A DNA stretch of 51,622 nucleotides, taken from Xanthobacteraceae bacterium. Its GTDB lineage: Bacteria; Pseudomonadota; Alphaproteobacteria; Rhizobiales; Xanthobacteraceae. Where the stretch lies: assembly GCA_030041005.1 (NCBI GenBank), contig JASHOR010000060.1:1-51622 (forward strand). The letters run 5' to 3'. Below are positions 28,402 to 37,723 of the stretch, piece by piece; positions within the stretch are counted from its first letter, which is position 1; each line of letters opens with the position of its first letter. Both the position numbers and the translations under genes were made by a program. Below the pieces are notes generated by a model. The model worked only from the letters and a program-made list of their open reading frames with translations. It searched no databases and had not been told where the DNA came from.

Positions 28402-28650
28402 ATGCGATCCAGGATCATTTTTGCCGCTGTGCTCATCGCCTTGCCGTCCGCAATCCTGGCAGCACCACCTGCCGCGGCACCCGACCAACAGCAACAACAA
28501 TATTGCGGGTTCAATCCGCGCCCCGGCTCCATCGTCGAGTGCGGCTATTCGAATCGCGAAAGTTGCGAGAACGCCATCGGCAAGGGTGCGATGTGCTTCG
28601 TCAATCCGTATCTGGCGCTCAACACCGATCGCGCTACGCCGCAAGGCTGA
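28402..28650 (+). CDS. small secreted protein, DUF3551-like
   Basis: This 82-residue protein has a clear Sec signal peptide (MRSRIIFAAVLIALPSAILA, cleavage probably after AAA or the preceding AILA). A short glutamine run follows, then a compact four-cysteine domain: YCGFNPRPGS, VECGYSNRESCENAI, GAMCFVNPY. The pattern YCxF, then CxYS/N, SxxQC-like and CxxNP is that of the DUF3551 family, abundant in Bradyrhizobium-type genomes. The mature protein is probably periplasmic with two disulfides; function is unknown. An AAGGAG ribosome-binding site lies 8 bp upstream of the ATG. It is 70 bp after the thioredoxin-domain gene and may share its transcript. Confidence 0.85.
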   Translation: MRSRIIFAAVLIALPSAILAAPPAAAPDQQQQQYCGFNPRPGSIVECGYSNRESCENAIGKGAMCFVNPYLALNTDRATPQG

Positions 28651-28807
28651 CAGCTCACGCTGCTTCGATCGGTCGACACCGGCGGAACAAGCTGTTACGG
28701 CGGCTACGTCTATGTACGTCCGATGATGCCACAAATTCCAGCGCGGCGTTTGCCGTAACTTCTTACAAAACAGCAGCAGGCGCAAACCGACGCGTTGCGG
28801 CCCTGCG

Positions 28808-30073
<1,266 letters not shown>

Positions 30074-30158
30074 ACGGAATTTCCTATGGAAAAATTGCCA
30101 GCGCTGGATTTGGCGGAACGTCGCCGGACGAGAGAAGTTGGTAGGTCTTGGCTAGCGT

Positions 30159-30181
30159 GGGGGGGAAGCTTAGGCCCCCCC
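30159..30181 (-). promoter_or_regulatory. G7/C7 hairpin in the hemJ-rho gap
   Basis: Seven G residues (30159-30165), a 9-base loop and seven C residues (30175-30181) can pair perfectly. The hairpin sits 86 bp upstream of the rho start and about 147 bp downstream of the hemJ stop, all on the minus strand. It has no following U-run, so it is not a classical intrinsic terminator. A leader structure for rho control or an RNA-stability element after hemEJ is possible. Confidence 0.5.
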
Positions 30182-30327
30182 GACCCGATGCCTCAGTCGG
30201 CTCCAGGTCCCGAGGAGCCAGAACTCAACTGCATCCGCCTACGTTCGGTGGGATTTGCCAAAGATATGGAAAGACTTCGATTCAGGCAAGAGCCACGACA
30301 GGCCTCGCAGCCATTAACGCAGCTCAA

Positions 30328-30774
30328 TTAGAACGGTTTCACCACTGCCAGGATCACGATAGCGATCATCAGGAGAGTCGGTACTTCATTGATAATTCTG
30401 TAGAATTTCTGAGAATGCCGGTTTGCATCAACGGCGAAAGCCTTAACCCAGCGGGCGAATAACCCGTGCACAGCCGAGAGCACCAAGACCAACACGATCT
30501 TAGCCTGCAGCCAGCCATAACCCAACCAGCCATACCGGGAATCAGGTCCGAGCCAAGCAAGCGTGAGACCGAGCACCCAAACCGCAATCATTGCCGGGTT
30601 GATGATCGCGCGTAACAGCCGGCGCTCCATGACCTTGAACGTCTCCGACTGCACCGAGCCTTTCTCGGCCACGCTGTGATAGACGAAAAGCCGCGGCAAA
30701 TAGAGCATTCCGGCCATCCAGGCGATGACCGCAATAATGTGAAAAGCCTTCAGCCAGGGGTAGACCGCCGTCAT
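30328..30774 (-). CDS. hemJ: protoporphyrinogen IX oxidase HemJ
   Basis: This 148-residue membrane protein with four hydrophobic helices belongs to the HemJ (formerly UPF0093) family. The conserved early histidine is in [19 protein letters not shown] (about residue 12), followed by [25 protein letters not shown] and [23 protein letters not shown] are family signatures. It oxidises protoporphyrinogen IX to protoporphyrin IX, the penultimate haem step, in bacteria without HemG or HemY. Its ATG overlaps the hemE stop by 4 bp (ATGA), so two haem genes are translationally coupled. Confidence 0.93.
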   Translation of the reverse strand: MTAVYPWLKAFHIIAVIAWMAGMLYLPRLFVYHSVAEKGSVQSETFKVMERRLLRAIINPAMIAVWVLGLTLAWLGPDSRYGWLGYGWLQAKIVLVLVLSAVHGLFARWVKAFAVDANRHSQKFYRIINEVPTLLMIAIVILAVVKPF

Positions 30775-31847
30775 GACTTGCGATCCTCAGACGACCGTCG
30801 GCCACTCGTCGCGCCGCGGACCCGGGCAATCAATCGTTCTACATGAGCGACCGGGGTGTCTGGCAACACGCCGTGGCCGAGGTTGAAGATCAATGGTCCG
30901 TCACCCAATGCTTCGAGAATCGCATCGACCGCCCGGTCGAGAGCCGCTCCTCCTGTCAGCAGCGCAAGCGGGTCGAGATTGCCTTGAACCGGCCGCAGCC
31001 GCTGGATGTGCTCGCGAGCGAAAGCAAGATCGACCATCCAGTCCAGTCCAACACCATCGACCGGGACCTCGGCTACATAGCGACCCAGCCGGGTCCCAGC
31101 ACTACGGCAGAAGCCGATAAACTTTGCGGCCGGTATCTGCTTGCGCACCGCCGATACGATCCGCACCACCGGGTCGATACACCACCTTTGGAATTCTCCA
31201 GCCGGCAATATTCCGGCCCAGGTATCGAAAATCTGTACCGCTTCGACGCCGGCCGCGAATTGGCATACGAGATGATCGACCGTAGCCTCTACCAGGCGAT
31301 CGATGAGGCCCGCGAAGGCTTTTGGTTGACGGTAGGCAAACAGCCGAGCGGGAACCTGCTCCGCGACGCCTTTACCAGCGATCATGTATGTCGCCAACGT
31401 CCATGGGGCTCCGCAAAAGCCCAGCAATGTTACGTAAGGCGGTAGTTCCTTCTTCACCCGTGTAATCGCTTCATAGACGGGCAATAACACCGCGCGATCG
31501 ATCGTAGGCCGTAGTCGCAGGATTGCTTCCGGACCCGTGAGCGCGTCCAGCCGCGGTCCTTCCCCGGCTTCGAATGTTACACGCTGACCAAGCGCGTAAG
31601 GCACAACCAGAATATCCGAGAACAGGATCGCAGCGTCAAAACCGAATCGCCGGATCGGCTGCAAAGTCACTTCCGCCGCAAGCTTGGCATTGAAGCAGAG
31701 GTTCAGGAACCCATCGACCTGTTCTCTGACTGCCCGGTATTCGGGCAGATACCTGCCTGCTTGGCGCATCAACCAGATCGGCGGCACGGCAAGGCTTTCG
31801 CCTGCCAATACCCGGAGAAGAGGTTTGGTCTCGGCTATGTCGGACAC
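30771..31847 (-). CDS. hemE: uroporphyrinogen decarboxylase
   Basis: This 358-residue decarboxylase removes four carboxyl groups from uroporphyrinogen III to give coproporphyrinogen III. The substrate-binding signature [11 protein letters not shown] lies at 28-38, and the catalytic aspartate is in [22 protein letters not shown] and [12 protein letters not shown] are also family-typical. The start is a GTG at 31847 with AGGA about 9 nt upstream. It lies at the left flank of the proposed replication origin, as it does in Caulobacter and many other alphaproteobacteria, and is transcribed away from the origin. Confidence 0.96.
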   Translation of the reverse strand: MSDIAETKPLLRVLAGESLAVPPIWLMRQAGRYLPEYRAVREQVDGFLNLCFNAKLAAEVTLQPIRRFGFDAAILFSDILVVPYALGQRVTFEAGEGPRLDALTGPEAILRLRPTIDRAVLLPVYEAITRVKKELPPYVTLLGFCGAPWTLATYMIAGKGVAEQVPARLFAYRQPKAFAGLIDRLVEATVDHLVCQFAAGVEAVQIFDTWAGILPAGEFQRWCIDPVVRIVSAVRKQIPAAKFIGFCRSAGTRLGRYVAEVPVDGVGLDWMVDLAFAREHIQRLRPVQGNLDPLALLTGGAALDRAVDAILEALGDGPLIFNLGHGVLPDTPVAHVERLIARVRGATSGRRSSEDRKS

Positions 31848-32188
31848 ACTGTCATCCTAAACCAAATTATATCTAGAAAGAGTCTGTTGTAGTACTTGGA
31901 CTGTTGATTAGACTCATACCGGCGTTGTCGGGCGCCATCCACGCTTCACCCACATTTTCCCGATGTTTGTCAGTCGTTTCGACAACTCGATTTAGCCGCT
32001 ATTGACGGTACGTTTCGTCAAGTATCTACGGTCTATCCACATTTCACCGCTATTCGCACTGGGTATGCGAAAATGATCCGGAGCGACACGGGTGTGAATC
32101 GTTTGGCAGTACGAGCACTCGAGCGGCTTGCGCGAAACTCCGAGGCGTGGCCTTCTGTCCAGTTATCGACAGGATATCCGACCCAGTC
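31848..32188. other. probable chromosomal replication origin (oriC)
   Basis: This 341-bp non-coding gap lies between hemE (minus) and the DUF299 kinase gene (plus), the position of the origin in Caulobacter and predicted in many alphaproteobacteria. The left part (31856-31920) is AT-rich, fitting an unwinding element. DnaA-box-like sites include CTATCCACA (32033-32041, one mismatch to TTATCCACA), TTATCGACA (32163-32171, one mismatch) and TGTTGATTA (31902-31910, reverse orientation, two mismatches). Two 16-bp near-repeats containing ATCCAC and TTCACC lie at 31935-31950 and 32033-32048. CGTTTCGACAA (31975) recurs as CGTTTCGTCAA (32011). Gene orientation switches from mostly minus to mostly plus here. 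No function was tested. Confidence 0.75.
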
Positions 32189-33025
32189 ATGGCGCATGCA
32201 GCGGGCTACTTCCATCTGCATCTGATTTCCGATGCAACCGGCGAGACCTTGATTACCGTTGCACGCGCCGCGGCTGCGCAATACGCCAAGGTTATGCCGG
32301 TCGAGCACGTCCATCCGCTCGTGCGAACGCAAAAGCAGCTCGACCGAGTCCTGGGCGAGATCGAAGAATCGCCGGGGATAGTGCTCTACACGCTGCTTGA
32401 GGAAAACCTGGTTGAGCGGTTGGAAGGCAAATGTCGTGAGCTTGGCCTGCCGTGTCTGTCAATCCTGGGTCCGGTGCTGCACCTCTTCCAGGCCTATCTG
32501 GGAGCCGAAAGCACTCATAGGATCGGTGCGCAGCATACGCTCAACGCCGATTACTTCCGCCGCATCGATGCGCTCAACTATACGATGTTGCACGATGACG
32601 GCCAGCAGGCCGACGATCTGGAAGAGGCCGATGTAGTGCTGCTCGGGGTTTCGCGGACGTCGAAGACTCCAACCTCGATCTATTTGGCCAATCGCGGTGT
32701 CAAGACGGCAAACGTGCCGCTGGTGCCCGGCGTGCCGTTGCCGGCGGAACTCGAGCGACTCACGCATCCTCTGATCGTCGGCCTTTACGCTACGCCGGAA
32801 CGGATCGTGCAGATCCGCCAGAATCGATTGCTTGGGCTTAGGGCCCATCGCGACGACGATCAGTATATCGATCGCGGGGCAGTGGCGGAGGAGATTGCCG
32901 CATCCCGCCGACTTTGCGCCCGGCACAACTGGCCGCTGATCGATGTAACCCGGCGCTCCATTGAGGAAACTGCGGCTGCGGTCCTGGCGCATCTCGGCGA
33001 GCGGCGCCGGCGAAAGGCGTCTTGA
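32189..33025 (+). CDS. pyruvate,phosphate dikinase/PEP synthase regulatory protein (DUF299 kinase-phosphorylase)
   Basis: This 278-residue protein begins [14 protein letters not shown], the typical start of the bifunctional kinase/pyrophosphorylase that controls PPDK or PEP synthase by ADP-dependent phosphorylation of a threonine. The nucleotide-binding loop [15 protein letters not shown] is present, as are [11 protein letters not shown] and the C-terminal [13 protein letters not shown]. The ATG at 32189 was chosen over 32147 because it puts the family start within a few residues of the N-terminus; no strong ribosome-binding site is visible. It flanks the proposed origin on the right, and maf follows after 3 bp, so it heads an operon with maf and coaE. 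Confidence 0.92.
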   Translation: MAHAAGYFHLHLISDATGETLITVARAAAAQYAKVMPVEHVHPLVRTQKQLDRVLGEIEESPGIVLYTLLEENLVERLEGKCRELGLPCLSILGPVLHLFQAYLGAESTHRIGAQHTLNADYFRRIDALNYTMLHDDGQQADDLEEADVVLLGVSRTSKTPTSIYLANRGVKTANVPLVPGVPLPAELERLTHPLIVGLYATPERIVQIRQNRLLGLRAHRDDDQYIDRGAVAEEIAASRRLCARHNWPLIDVTRRSIEETAAAVLAHLGERRRRKAS

Positions 33026-33028
33026 GCA

Positions 33029-33637
33029 ATGCCGCTTTGGCTCGCTGCCGGTCCACTGGTGCTCGCCTCGGCGAGCCGTGTGCGGCAGACGCTGCTGCGG
33101 GCTGCCGGCATTCCGATCGAGGTGCATGCTGCGGACCTGGATGAGCGCAAGCTGGAAGCCGGTGCGGAATCGCTCGGTCCGGGGTCAATAGCGAAGCTGC
33201 TGGCGCGTGAAAAGGCGTTCCTGGTCGAGCGCCGTCATCCCGGCCGGCTGGTGCTGGGCGCCGACCAAATGCTGGTTTTGCAGGGTAGGCGCTTTGCCAA
33301 GCCGCCCGATCGCGCAGCGGCCCGCGTCCAGCTCGGCGAGCTTCGCGGCCGAACTCACGAGCTTCATTCGGCCATCGCGTTCGTGCAGGATACAAGAGTC
33401 TTGTTTGAACACGTCAGCGTGGCAAGATTGACCATGCGTAACTTTTCCGATCGCTTCCTCGACGCGTACCTTGATGCGGCAGGACCTGCGCTGACGCAAA
33501 GCGTGGGTTCCTATCAACTTGAGAGTTTCGGCGTGCACCTCTTCGATCGCATCGACGGAGATTACTTCACTGTACTGGGCCTGCCGCTTTTGCAGGTTCT
33601 GGACTTCCTGCGCCGGCATGGATGTGTCCTGCCATGA
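33029..33637 (+). CDS. maf: Maf-family nucleoside triphosphate pyrophosphatase
   Basis: This 202-residue Maf protein has the N-terminal signature [19 protein letters not shown], with the SASxxR motif, and [17 protein letters not shown] near residue 75. The C-terminal [25 protein letters not shown] is also family-typical. Maf proteins hydrolyse non-canonical or modified nucleoside triphosphates to monophosphates and are linked to septum inhibition in Bacillus. It starts 3 bp after the DUF299 gene and its stop overlaps the preferred coaE start by ATGA. The order DUF299-maf-coaE-dnaQ-secB next to the origin is conserved in alphaproteobacteria. Confidence 0.92.
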   Translation: MPLWLAAGPLVLASASRVRQTLLRAAGIPIEVHAADLDERKLEAGAESLGPGSIAKLLAREKAFLVERRHPGRLVLGADQMLVLQGRRFAKPPDRAAARVQLGELRGRTHELHSAIAFVQDTRVLFEHVSVARLTMRNFSDRFLDAYLDAAGPALTQSVGSYQLESFGVHLFDRIDGDYFTVLGLPLLQVLDFLRRHGCVLP

Positions 33638-34266
33638 GCCCGGCGAATAGCGGCGCAGCGGCGAATGCGCGTCCATTCGTCCTTTGCCTGACCGGCTCGC
33701 TAGGCATGGGCAAATCGACGGCGGCACGCTTTTTTTCCGAAGCCGGCGTGCCGGTACACGACTCCGATGCCGCGGTGCACGTCCTCTACGAAGGAGAGGT
33801 GGCGAGCGAGATCGAACGGGCGTTTCCCGGTTCCACCTCGGGCGGCAAGGTGGATCGCGCAAAGCTCGCTGCGATGGTGCTCAACGACAGTGCCGCGCTC
33901 GCCCGCCTTGAAGCCATCGTACATCCTCTGGTCACGGCTTCGCGGGAAAAGTTTCTGGCCGAGGCGCAGGCGTGCGGCGCGGAAGTCGTTGTGTTCGACG
34001 TGCCGCTGCTGTTTGAGACCGGTCTGGAACGGCATTGCGATGCCGTTGTTGTGGTCTCGGCTCCGCCTGACGTCCAGCGCCAGCGCGCATTAGGCCGGCC
34101 GGGCATGACAGAAGAGAAGTTTGCCGCCATCAATGCCAAACAGGTGCCTGATGCGGTAAAGCGCCGGCGCGCGGATTTCATCGTGGATAGCTCGCGGGAT
34201 TTCGATCACGCGCGTGCGCAGGTACGCGACATTTTGCGCGCCGTGGCTAAGATGAAGCGGCGGTGA
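33634..34266 (+). CDS. coaE: dephospho-CoA kinase
   Basis: This 210-residue kinase phosphorylates the 3'-hydroxyl of dephospho-CoA, the last step of CoA synthesis. The P-loop reads [11 protein letters not shown], where most homologues read GGIGSGKS, and VHDSDAAVH and [11 protein letters not shown] are family motifs. ATG at 33634 was chosen because it overlaps the maf stop (ATGA); another ATG at 33622 would add four residues. The operon position between maf and dnaQ is conserved. The window also holds coaA (44598), so the first and last CoA biosynthesis steps are both near the origin. Confidence 0.93.
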   Translation: MSPANSGAAANARPFVLCLTGSLGMGKSTAARFFSEAGVPVHDSDAAVHVLYEGEVASEIERAFPGSTSGGKVDRAKLAAMVLNDSAALARLEAIVHPLVTASREKFLAEAQACGAEVVVFDVPLLFETGLERHCDAVVVVSAPPDVQRQRALGRPGMTEEKFAAINAKQVPDAVKRRRADFIVDSSRDFDHARAQVRDILRAVAKMKRR

Positions 34267-34333
34267 TTCGCCCATTGTGTGTCTTGCGGGGACGGGTCGT
34301 CGCGGCGAGACCTCCACGGGATTGAACAACCGC

Positions 34334-35029
34334 ATGCGCGAGATTGTGCTCGACACGGAGACGACCGGCCTCGATCCCTACCAAGGGCATCGCGTGGTGG
34401 AAATCGGCTGCGTGGAACTCGTCAACCGCATTCCCTCAGGCCAGACTTTTCATGCCTATTTCAATCCCGAACGTGACGTGCCGGCCGAGGCGTTCGCGAT
34501 CCACGGCCTGAGCACCGAGTTCCTCAAGGACAAGCCGCTGTTCGCGCATATTGCCGACGATCTGCTGGCCTTTCTTGGCGACGCGCCACTCGTCATCCAC
34601 AACGCTGCGTTCGATATCGGTTTTCTCAACGCCGAATTTGAGCGTCTCAGCCGACCGGCCATAGCCCGCGAGCGGATGGTGGACACCCTGCTCATTGCCC
34701 GGCGCAAACACGCGGGAGCGTCGAACCGACTCGACGATTTGTGCGCGCGATATTCGATCGATAATTCTCGCCGCACCAAGCACGGCGCCCTGCTCGATGC
34801 CGAGTTGCTGGCAGAGGTATATGTCGAATTGATCGGCGCGCGTCAGGCGCAGCTCGTGCTCGCGCAATCGACAGGGCTTCGTCAGGCGCCGGGCGCGCCC
34901 ATCATCGTGCGCCAGCGCTCGTTGCCGCTTGCTTCGCGGATATCGGAAGAGGAACGCGCCGAGCACCGGCGATTTGTCGCCATGCTGGGCGAGGCTGCCA
35001 TCTGGCGCGAGTATCTCAACTTGGATTGA
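34334..35029 (+). CDS. dnaQ: DNA polymerase III epsilon subunit (3'-5' proofreading exonuclease)
   Basis: This 231-residue exonuclease of the DEDDh type has Exo [11 protein letters not shown] (D and E near residues 6-8), Exo [16 protein letters not shown] and Exo [19 protein letters not shown] with the catalytic histidine and aspartate. The C-terminal tail (IVRQRSLPL and beyond) probably binds the alpha subunit. The start is uncertain: ATG at 34334 begins directly at [12 protein letters not shown], whereas in-frame TTG (34322) and GTG (34277) lie upstream without clear ribosome-binding sites. Its 3' end overlaps the convergent secB gene by 14 bp. Confidence 0.93.
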   Translation: MREIVLDTETTGLDPYQGHRVVEIGCVELVNRIPSGQTFHAYFNPERDVPAEAFAIHGLSTEFLKDKPLFAHIADDLLAFLGDAPLVIHNAAFDIGFLNAEFERLSRPAIARERMVDTLLIARRKHAGASNRLDDLCARYSIDNSRRTKHGALLDAELLAEVYVELIGARQAQLVLAQSTGLRQAPGAPIIVRQRSLPLASRISEEERAEHRRFVAMLGEAAIWREYLNLD

Positions 35030-35504
35030 GCGGCTGAGACGGTGGCGTGGCTTGCGTAGCCGCCAGTCGCTGACGATACAACGCGACGAAATCGATCGGG
35101 TTGAGCAGCAATTGGAAGCCGCCATTGCGTACCGACGTGGCGACGATTTCGCGTGCGAACGGAAACAGCAGGCGGGGGCACTCGATCATCACGAAAGGTT
35201 GCAGGCTGTCCGCCGGCACGTTCATGACGCGGAAAATGCCCGAAAAGACCAGTTCGAAGCTGTATAGCAGCAAGCCCTGTGATTCCGCCTTTCCCTCCAG
35301 TCTCAGCGTCACCTCAAAGTCGGTTTCGGCCAATGGTGCGACATCGACATTGACCTGCACGTTGATCGCCGGCTGCTGCGTACTTGGGGCCAGCGAGCGT
35401 GGTGCGTTGGGGTTTTCAAAGGAAAAATCCTTCACATATTGCGCAAGCACCATAACCTGGGGCATTGCTGGCTGAGCTTGGGGGCCGCCGTTCGTCGTCG
35501 ACAT
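35016..35504 (-). CDS. secB: protein-export chaperone SecB
   Basis: This 162-residue cytoplasmic chaperone keeps precursor proteins unfolded and delivers them to SecA. Typical stretches are [14 protein letters not shown] (about 22-35), [16 protein letters not shown]-like [11 protein letters not shown], and the C-terminal [22 protein letters not shown]. The length is normal for alphaproteobacterial SecB. It is convergent with dnaQ, overlapping it by 14 bp. On its 5' side a 383-bp gap separates it from the divergent Tim44-domain gene. Confidence 0.96.
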   Translation of the reverse strand: MSTTNGGPQAQPAMPQVMVLAQYVKDFSFENPNAPRSLAPSTQQPAINVQVNVDVAPLAETDFEVTLRLEGKAESQGLLLYSFELVFSGIFRVMNVPADSLQPFVMIECPRLLFPFAREIVATSVRNGGFQLLLNPIDFVALYRQRLAATQATPPSQPLNPS

Positions 35505-35887
35505 GGTTGCCTCTGGCCGCGGATGCGGGTGGCAGCTTGGCTAACACAGGCAAAAGCGGCGAACAATGGAGACGGCCGGCCGCGCGGTCTGCGCCGACGC
35601 CCGTTGCCCAGTGGCATTCGGTCCAGCGGCGGCCGATAGGCCTGTTGCGTCGCCAAGGCGGGCTGCAGCGACATGAATGCGATCGCAACGGCTTGCGCAT
35701 TGGAGCGGTTCGAATATTGGCCTGAGGGCCGCAAATCGTCTACAGTCGTGGGTCAGTGGACACGACCACCCAGCGACCCTGGAGGGTTCCCCGCGCATGC
35801 TTACATAGTCCGGGGAGTCTGGTTCCATTCGCGGTTTGCTTCCTCGAATGCCATTGGCAATCCGCGTGAAATGCCGAAAGACCAAAC
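35505..35887. other. 383-bp divergent gap, secB to Tim44-domain gene
   Basis: No gene is convincing here; the open frames on both strands overlap each other and lack family features. Promoters for secB and the Tim44-domain gene should lie inside. I did not recognise an operator, terminator or RNA. Confidence 0.5.
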
Positions 35888-36601
35888 GTGTTCGAAGACA
35901 ACATCTATACCATCATCTTTTTGGCGCTCGCGGTGTTCATTTTTCTGCGCCTTCGCAGCGTCTTGGGCCGGCGTACCGGGCGAGAACGGCCGCCGTATGA
36001 TCCCTATTCGGCACGGGACGCCGTGCGCAGCCCGACGGCCGACAAGGTCGTAACGCTGCCTGCTCGTCCAACCGAAGCGACATCGCGGCCCGCCGAGGCT
36101 CCGCAAACATCGGGGGAGCGCTGGAAGGATATCGCCGAGAGCGGATCGGCCGTCGCGTCCGGGTTGGATGCCATCCTGGCAGCCGATCCTGCGTTCGACG
36201 CCCAGCACTTCATCGCCGGCGCGCGCGCGGCCTACGAGATGATAGTGACCGCTTTCGCCGGCGGCGACCGTCGCCAATTGCGCGGTCTGTTGTCGCGCGA
36301 AGTGTATGATGGGTTCGATGGCCATATCGGCGCTCGCGAATCGCGCGGTGAGACCATGGAGACGAAATTTGTTTCCATCGATTCCTCGACGATCACTGCC
36401 GCTGAATTGCGGGTCCGTACAGCGCAAATCACGGTTCGCTTTGTTTCCAAGCTGGTCTCGGCTACGCGCGACCGAGCGGGCACCGTCATCGACGGTAACG
36501 CCGAGAAGGTTACCGATGTCACCGACGTATGGACCTTCGCGCGCGACGTTTCCTCGCGCGACCCGAACTGGAAGGTGGTCGCAACCGAAACCGGACAATG
36601 A
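35888..36601 (+). CDS. Tim44-domain membrane-anchored protein
   Basis: This 237-residue protein starts with a single transmembrane segment (YTIIFLALAVFIFLRLRSVLG, residues 7-27). A proline-rich linker (about 35-75) and a C-terminal Tim44-like domain (about 90-235) follow, with ADPAFDAQHFIAGARAAYEMIVTAFAGGDRRQLRGLL. In mitochondria the domain tethers Hsp70 to the translocon; bacterial TimA proteins sit in the inner membrane with an unclear role. The start is GTG at 35888 with a weak ribosome-binding site. Its place near secB and dnaQ is conserved in alphaproteobacteria. Confidence 0.9.
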   Translation: MFEDNIYTIIFLALAVFIFLRLRSVLGRRTGRERPPYDPYSARDAVRSPTADKVVTLPARPTEATSRPAEAPQTSGERWKDIAESGSAVASGLDAILAADPAFDAQHFIAGARAAYEMIVTAFAGGDRRQLRGLLSREVYDGFDGHIGARESRGETMETKFVSIDSSTITAAELRVRTAQITVRFVSKLVSATRDRAGTVIDGNAEKVTDVTDVWTFARDVSSRDPNWKVVATETGQ

Positions 36602-36754
36602 GGCCGATGGCGACGTGTTGTCGCACGTTTTCCCGCCGTTTGCTCTGGCCTCTTATGCCTACAGGGGAGCATCGCGCCCGTCCGGCAGCAAAGGGCGTTC
36701 ATCATGCCGACGACCGGGGTCACCGCCACGTCCGAAGCCGAAGGAGTTCGGCAG

Positions 36755-37291
36755 ATGACTCGCGGTCGGCGATTGAGCGAAGAAGAACTGGCGCTGTGGA
36801 GGGGCTTTGCCCACTCGATCACGCCATTAAGAGGGCCGGCTGCGCGCAAAAAGATATCCGCGGCCGGCCAGAATCATGTGTCGCCGCCGGCCAAGCGGGC
36901 CGATGAAAAACCGCAAGCGCAACGTCCCGCCCAGCCGCTGCCGCTCGCTCCGTTGGACCGGCGACTGAAACAACGGGTCGCGCGAGGCCGGCAACCGATC
37001 GAGGCGCGACTGGATTTGCACGGTATGACACAAGTGCAGGCGCATGCCGCCTTGCTCGGGTTCCTGCAACGCGCCCAGGCCGGCGGTGCCAGAATCGTTC
37101 TTGTCGTGACCGGCAAGGGGGACCGCCAAGGAGAACACCCCTCACGGAGCGAACGTGGTATCCTTAGACGGCAGGTGCCGCACTGGCTGGCATTGCCGGA
37201 ATTTCGCTCTCTTATTGTGGGATTTGAAGATGCCCATGTCGGCCATGGCGGACAGGGAGCGCTTTATGTGCGATTGCGGCGCTCGCGTTGA
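36755..37291 (+). CDS. Smr/MutS2 C-terminal-type domain protein
   Basis: This 178-residue protein has a basic, proline-rich N-terminus and a C-terminal Smr domain with LDLHGMTQVQAHAAL (about 87-101), VVTGKG (about 121-126) and GHGGQGALYVRLRR at the end. Smr domains nick or cut DNA or RNA; the biological role of stand-alone versions in alphaproteobacteria is not settled. The ATG at 36755 has AGGAG 8-9 nt upstream and was preferred over an ATG at 36704. It is 153 bp downstream of the Tim44-domain gene; in related genomes I recall a lytic transglycosylase gene (mltA) in this gap, which is not seen here. Confidence 0.9.
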   Translation: MTRGRRLSEEELALWRGFAHSITPLRGPAARKKISAAGQNHVSPPAKRADEKPQAQRPAQPLPLAPLDRRLKQRVARGRQPIEARLDLHGMTQVQAHAALLGFLQRAQAGGARIVLVVTGKGDRQGEHPSRSERGILRRQVPHWLALPEFRSLIVGFEDAHVGHGGQGALYVRLRRSR

Positions 37292-37413
37292 ACGGATAGT
37301 TAACATTAACGAGCGAAATCCGCGCCCGGAGCCGGACAGGCGGTAATTTTGTTCGTGGAAGTCATCGTTGTTGCAGGACGAGCGTAAAGCTGTTGAGTGC
37401 AAAGGAGTAAATC

Positions 37414-37548
37414 ATGTCGGGAAACGCCAGCGCGCCTCCAAAATCCACAACGGTGCGAACCGGCTCCTCAGACAAGGATGCGTTCGCCCAGGTCGAGAAG
37501 TGGCTTGCTCTCATCCGCGAAGTCGCTCGCGAGCAGGCAAAGAGCTAG
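37414..37548 (+). CDS. 44-residue ORF with strong ribosome-binding site
   Basis: An AAAGGAG sequence 6-7 nt upstream of the ATG supports translation. The peptide opens MSGNASAPPKSTTVRTG, is soluble, and ends in a likely amphipathic helix, AFAQVEKWLALIREVAREQA. No family is recognised. The TAG stop lies inside the CTAG that begins the palindromic element at 37545, so the original 3' end may have been changed by that element. It could be an intact small protein or the front part of a longer lost one. Confidence 0.55.
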   Translation: MSGNASAPPKSTTVRTGSSDKDAFAQVEKWLALIREVAREQAKS

Positions 37549-37619
37549 TGTGGCGGTTCAGAAGTCCGCATCCTTCCTGCCGCGACCTCGTCATGCGGAT
37601 TCTGAACCAAAGCCACACT
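37545..37619. repeat. large imperfect palindrome A, MITE/REP-like
   Basis: A left arm beginning AGTGTGGCGGTTCAGAAG pairs with a right arm ending TTCTGAACCAAAGCCACACT, leaving a spacer of about 21 bp. The element starts at CTAG. It contains no coding capacity of its own, and both strands could fold into a long hairpin. Its arm sequence resembles that of palindrome B just downstream (both have CTAGTGT then a TTCnGAAGTnCGCA core), so the two are probably members of one family. Confidence 0.75.
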
Positions 37620-37633
37620 GGATCAATAAATTG

Positions 37634-37723
37634 CTAGTGTCCTTCGATTCCGAAGTTCGCAAACGAGGGTGCCGTATACGAGGGTGCCGTATAATGATGC
37701 GAACTTCGGAATCGGAACACTAG
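37634..37723. repeat. large imperfect palindrome B with internal tandem repeat
   Basis: The left arm from CTAGTGTCCTTCGATTCC onward pairs with the right arm ending CGGAATCGGAACACTAG, about 26 bp each with two small differences. The loop holds a perfect 15-bp tandem repeat of ACGAGGGTGCCGTAT (37663-37677 and 37678-37692). Both ends read CTAG, and the stop codon of the solute-binding protein gene (37720-37722) is formed by the right end. It could act as a bidirectional terminator or be a non-autonomous mobile element. Confidence 0.75.

Noticed and set aside
35688-35720. Possible tRNA T-arm (GGTTCGAAT)
   Set aside because: No acceptor stem, anticodon arm or CCA-proximal pairing could be built around it.
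37545-37723. CRISPR-like repeats
   Set aside because: There are only two palindromes with no regularly spaced spacers and no cas genes; they fit a palindromic mobile element better.
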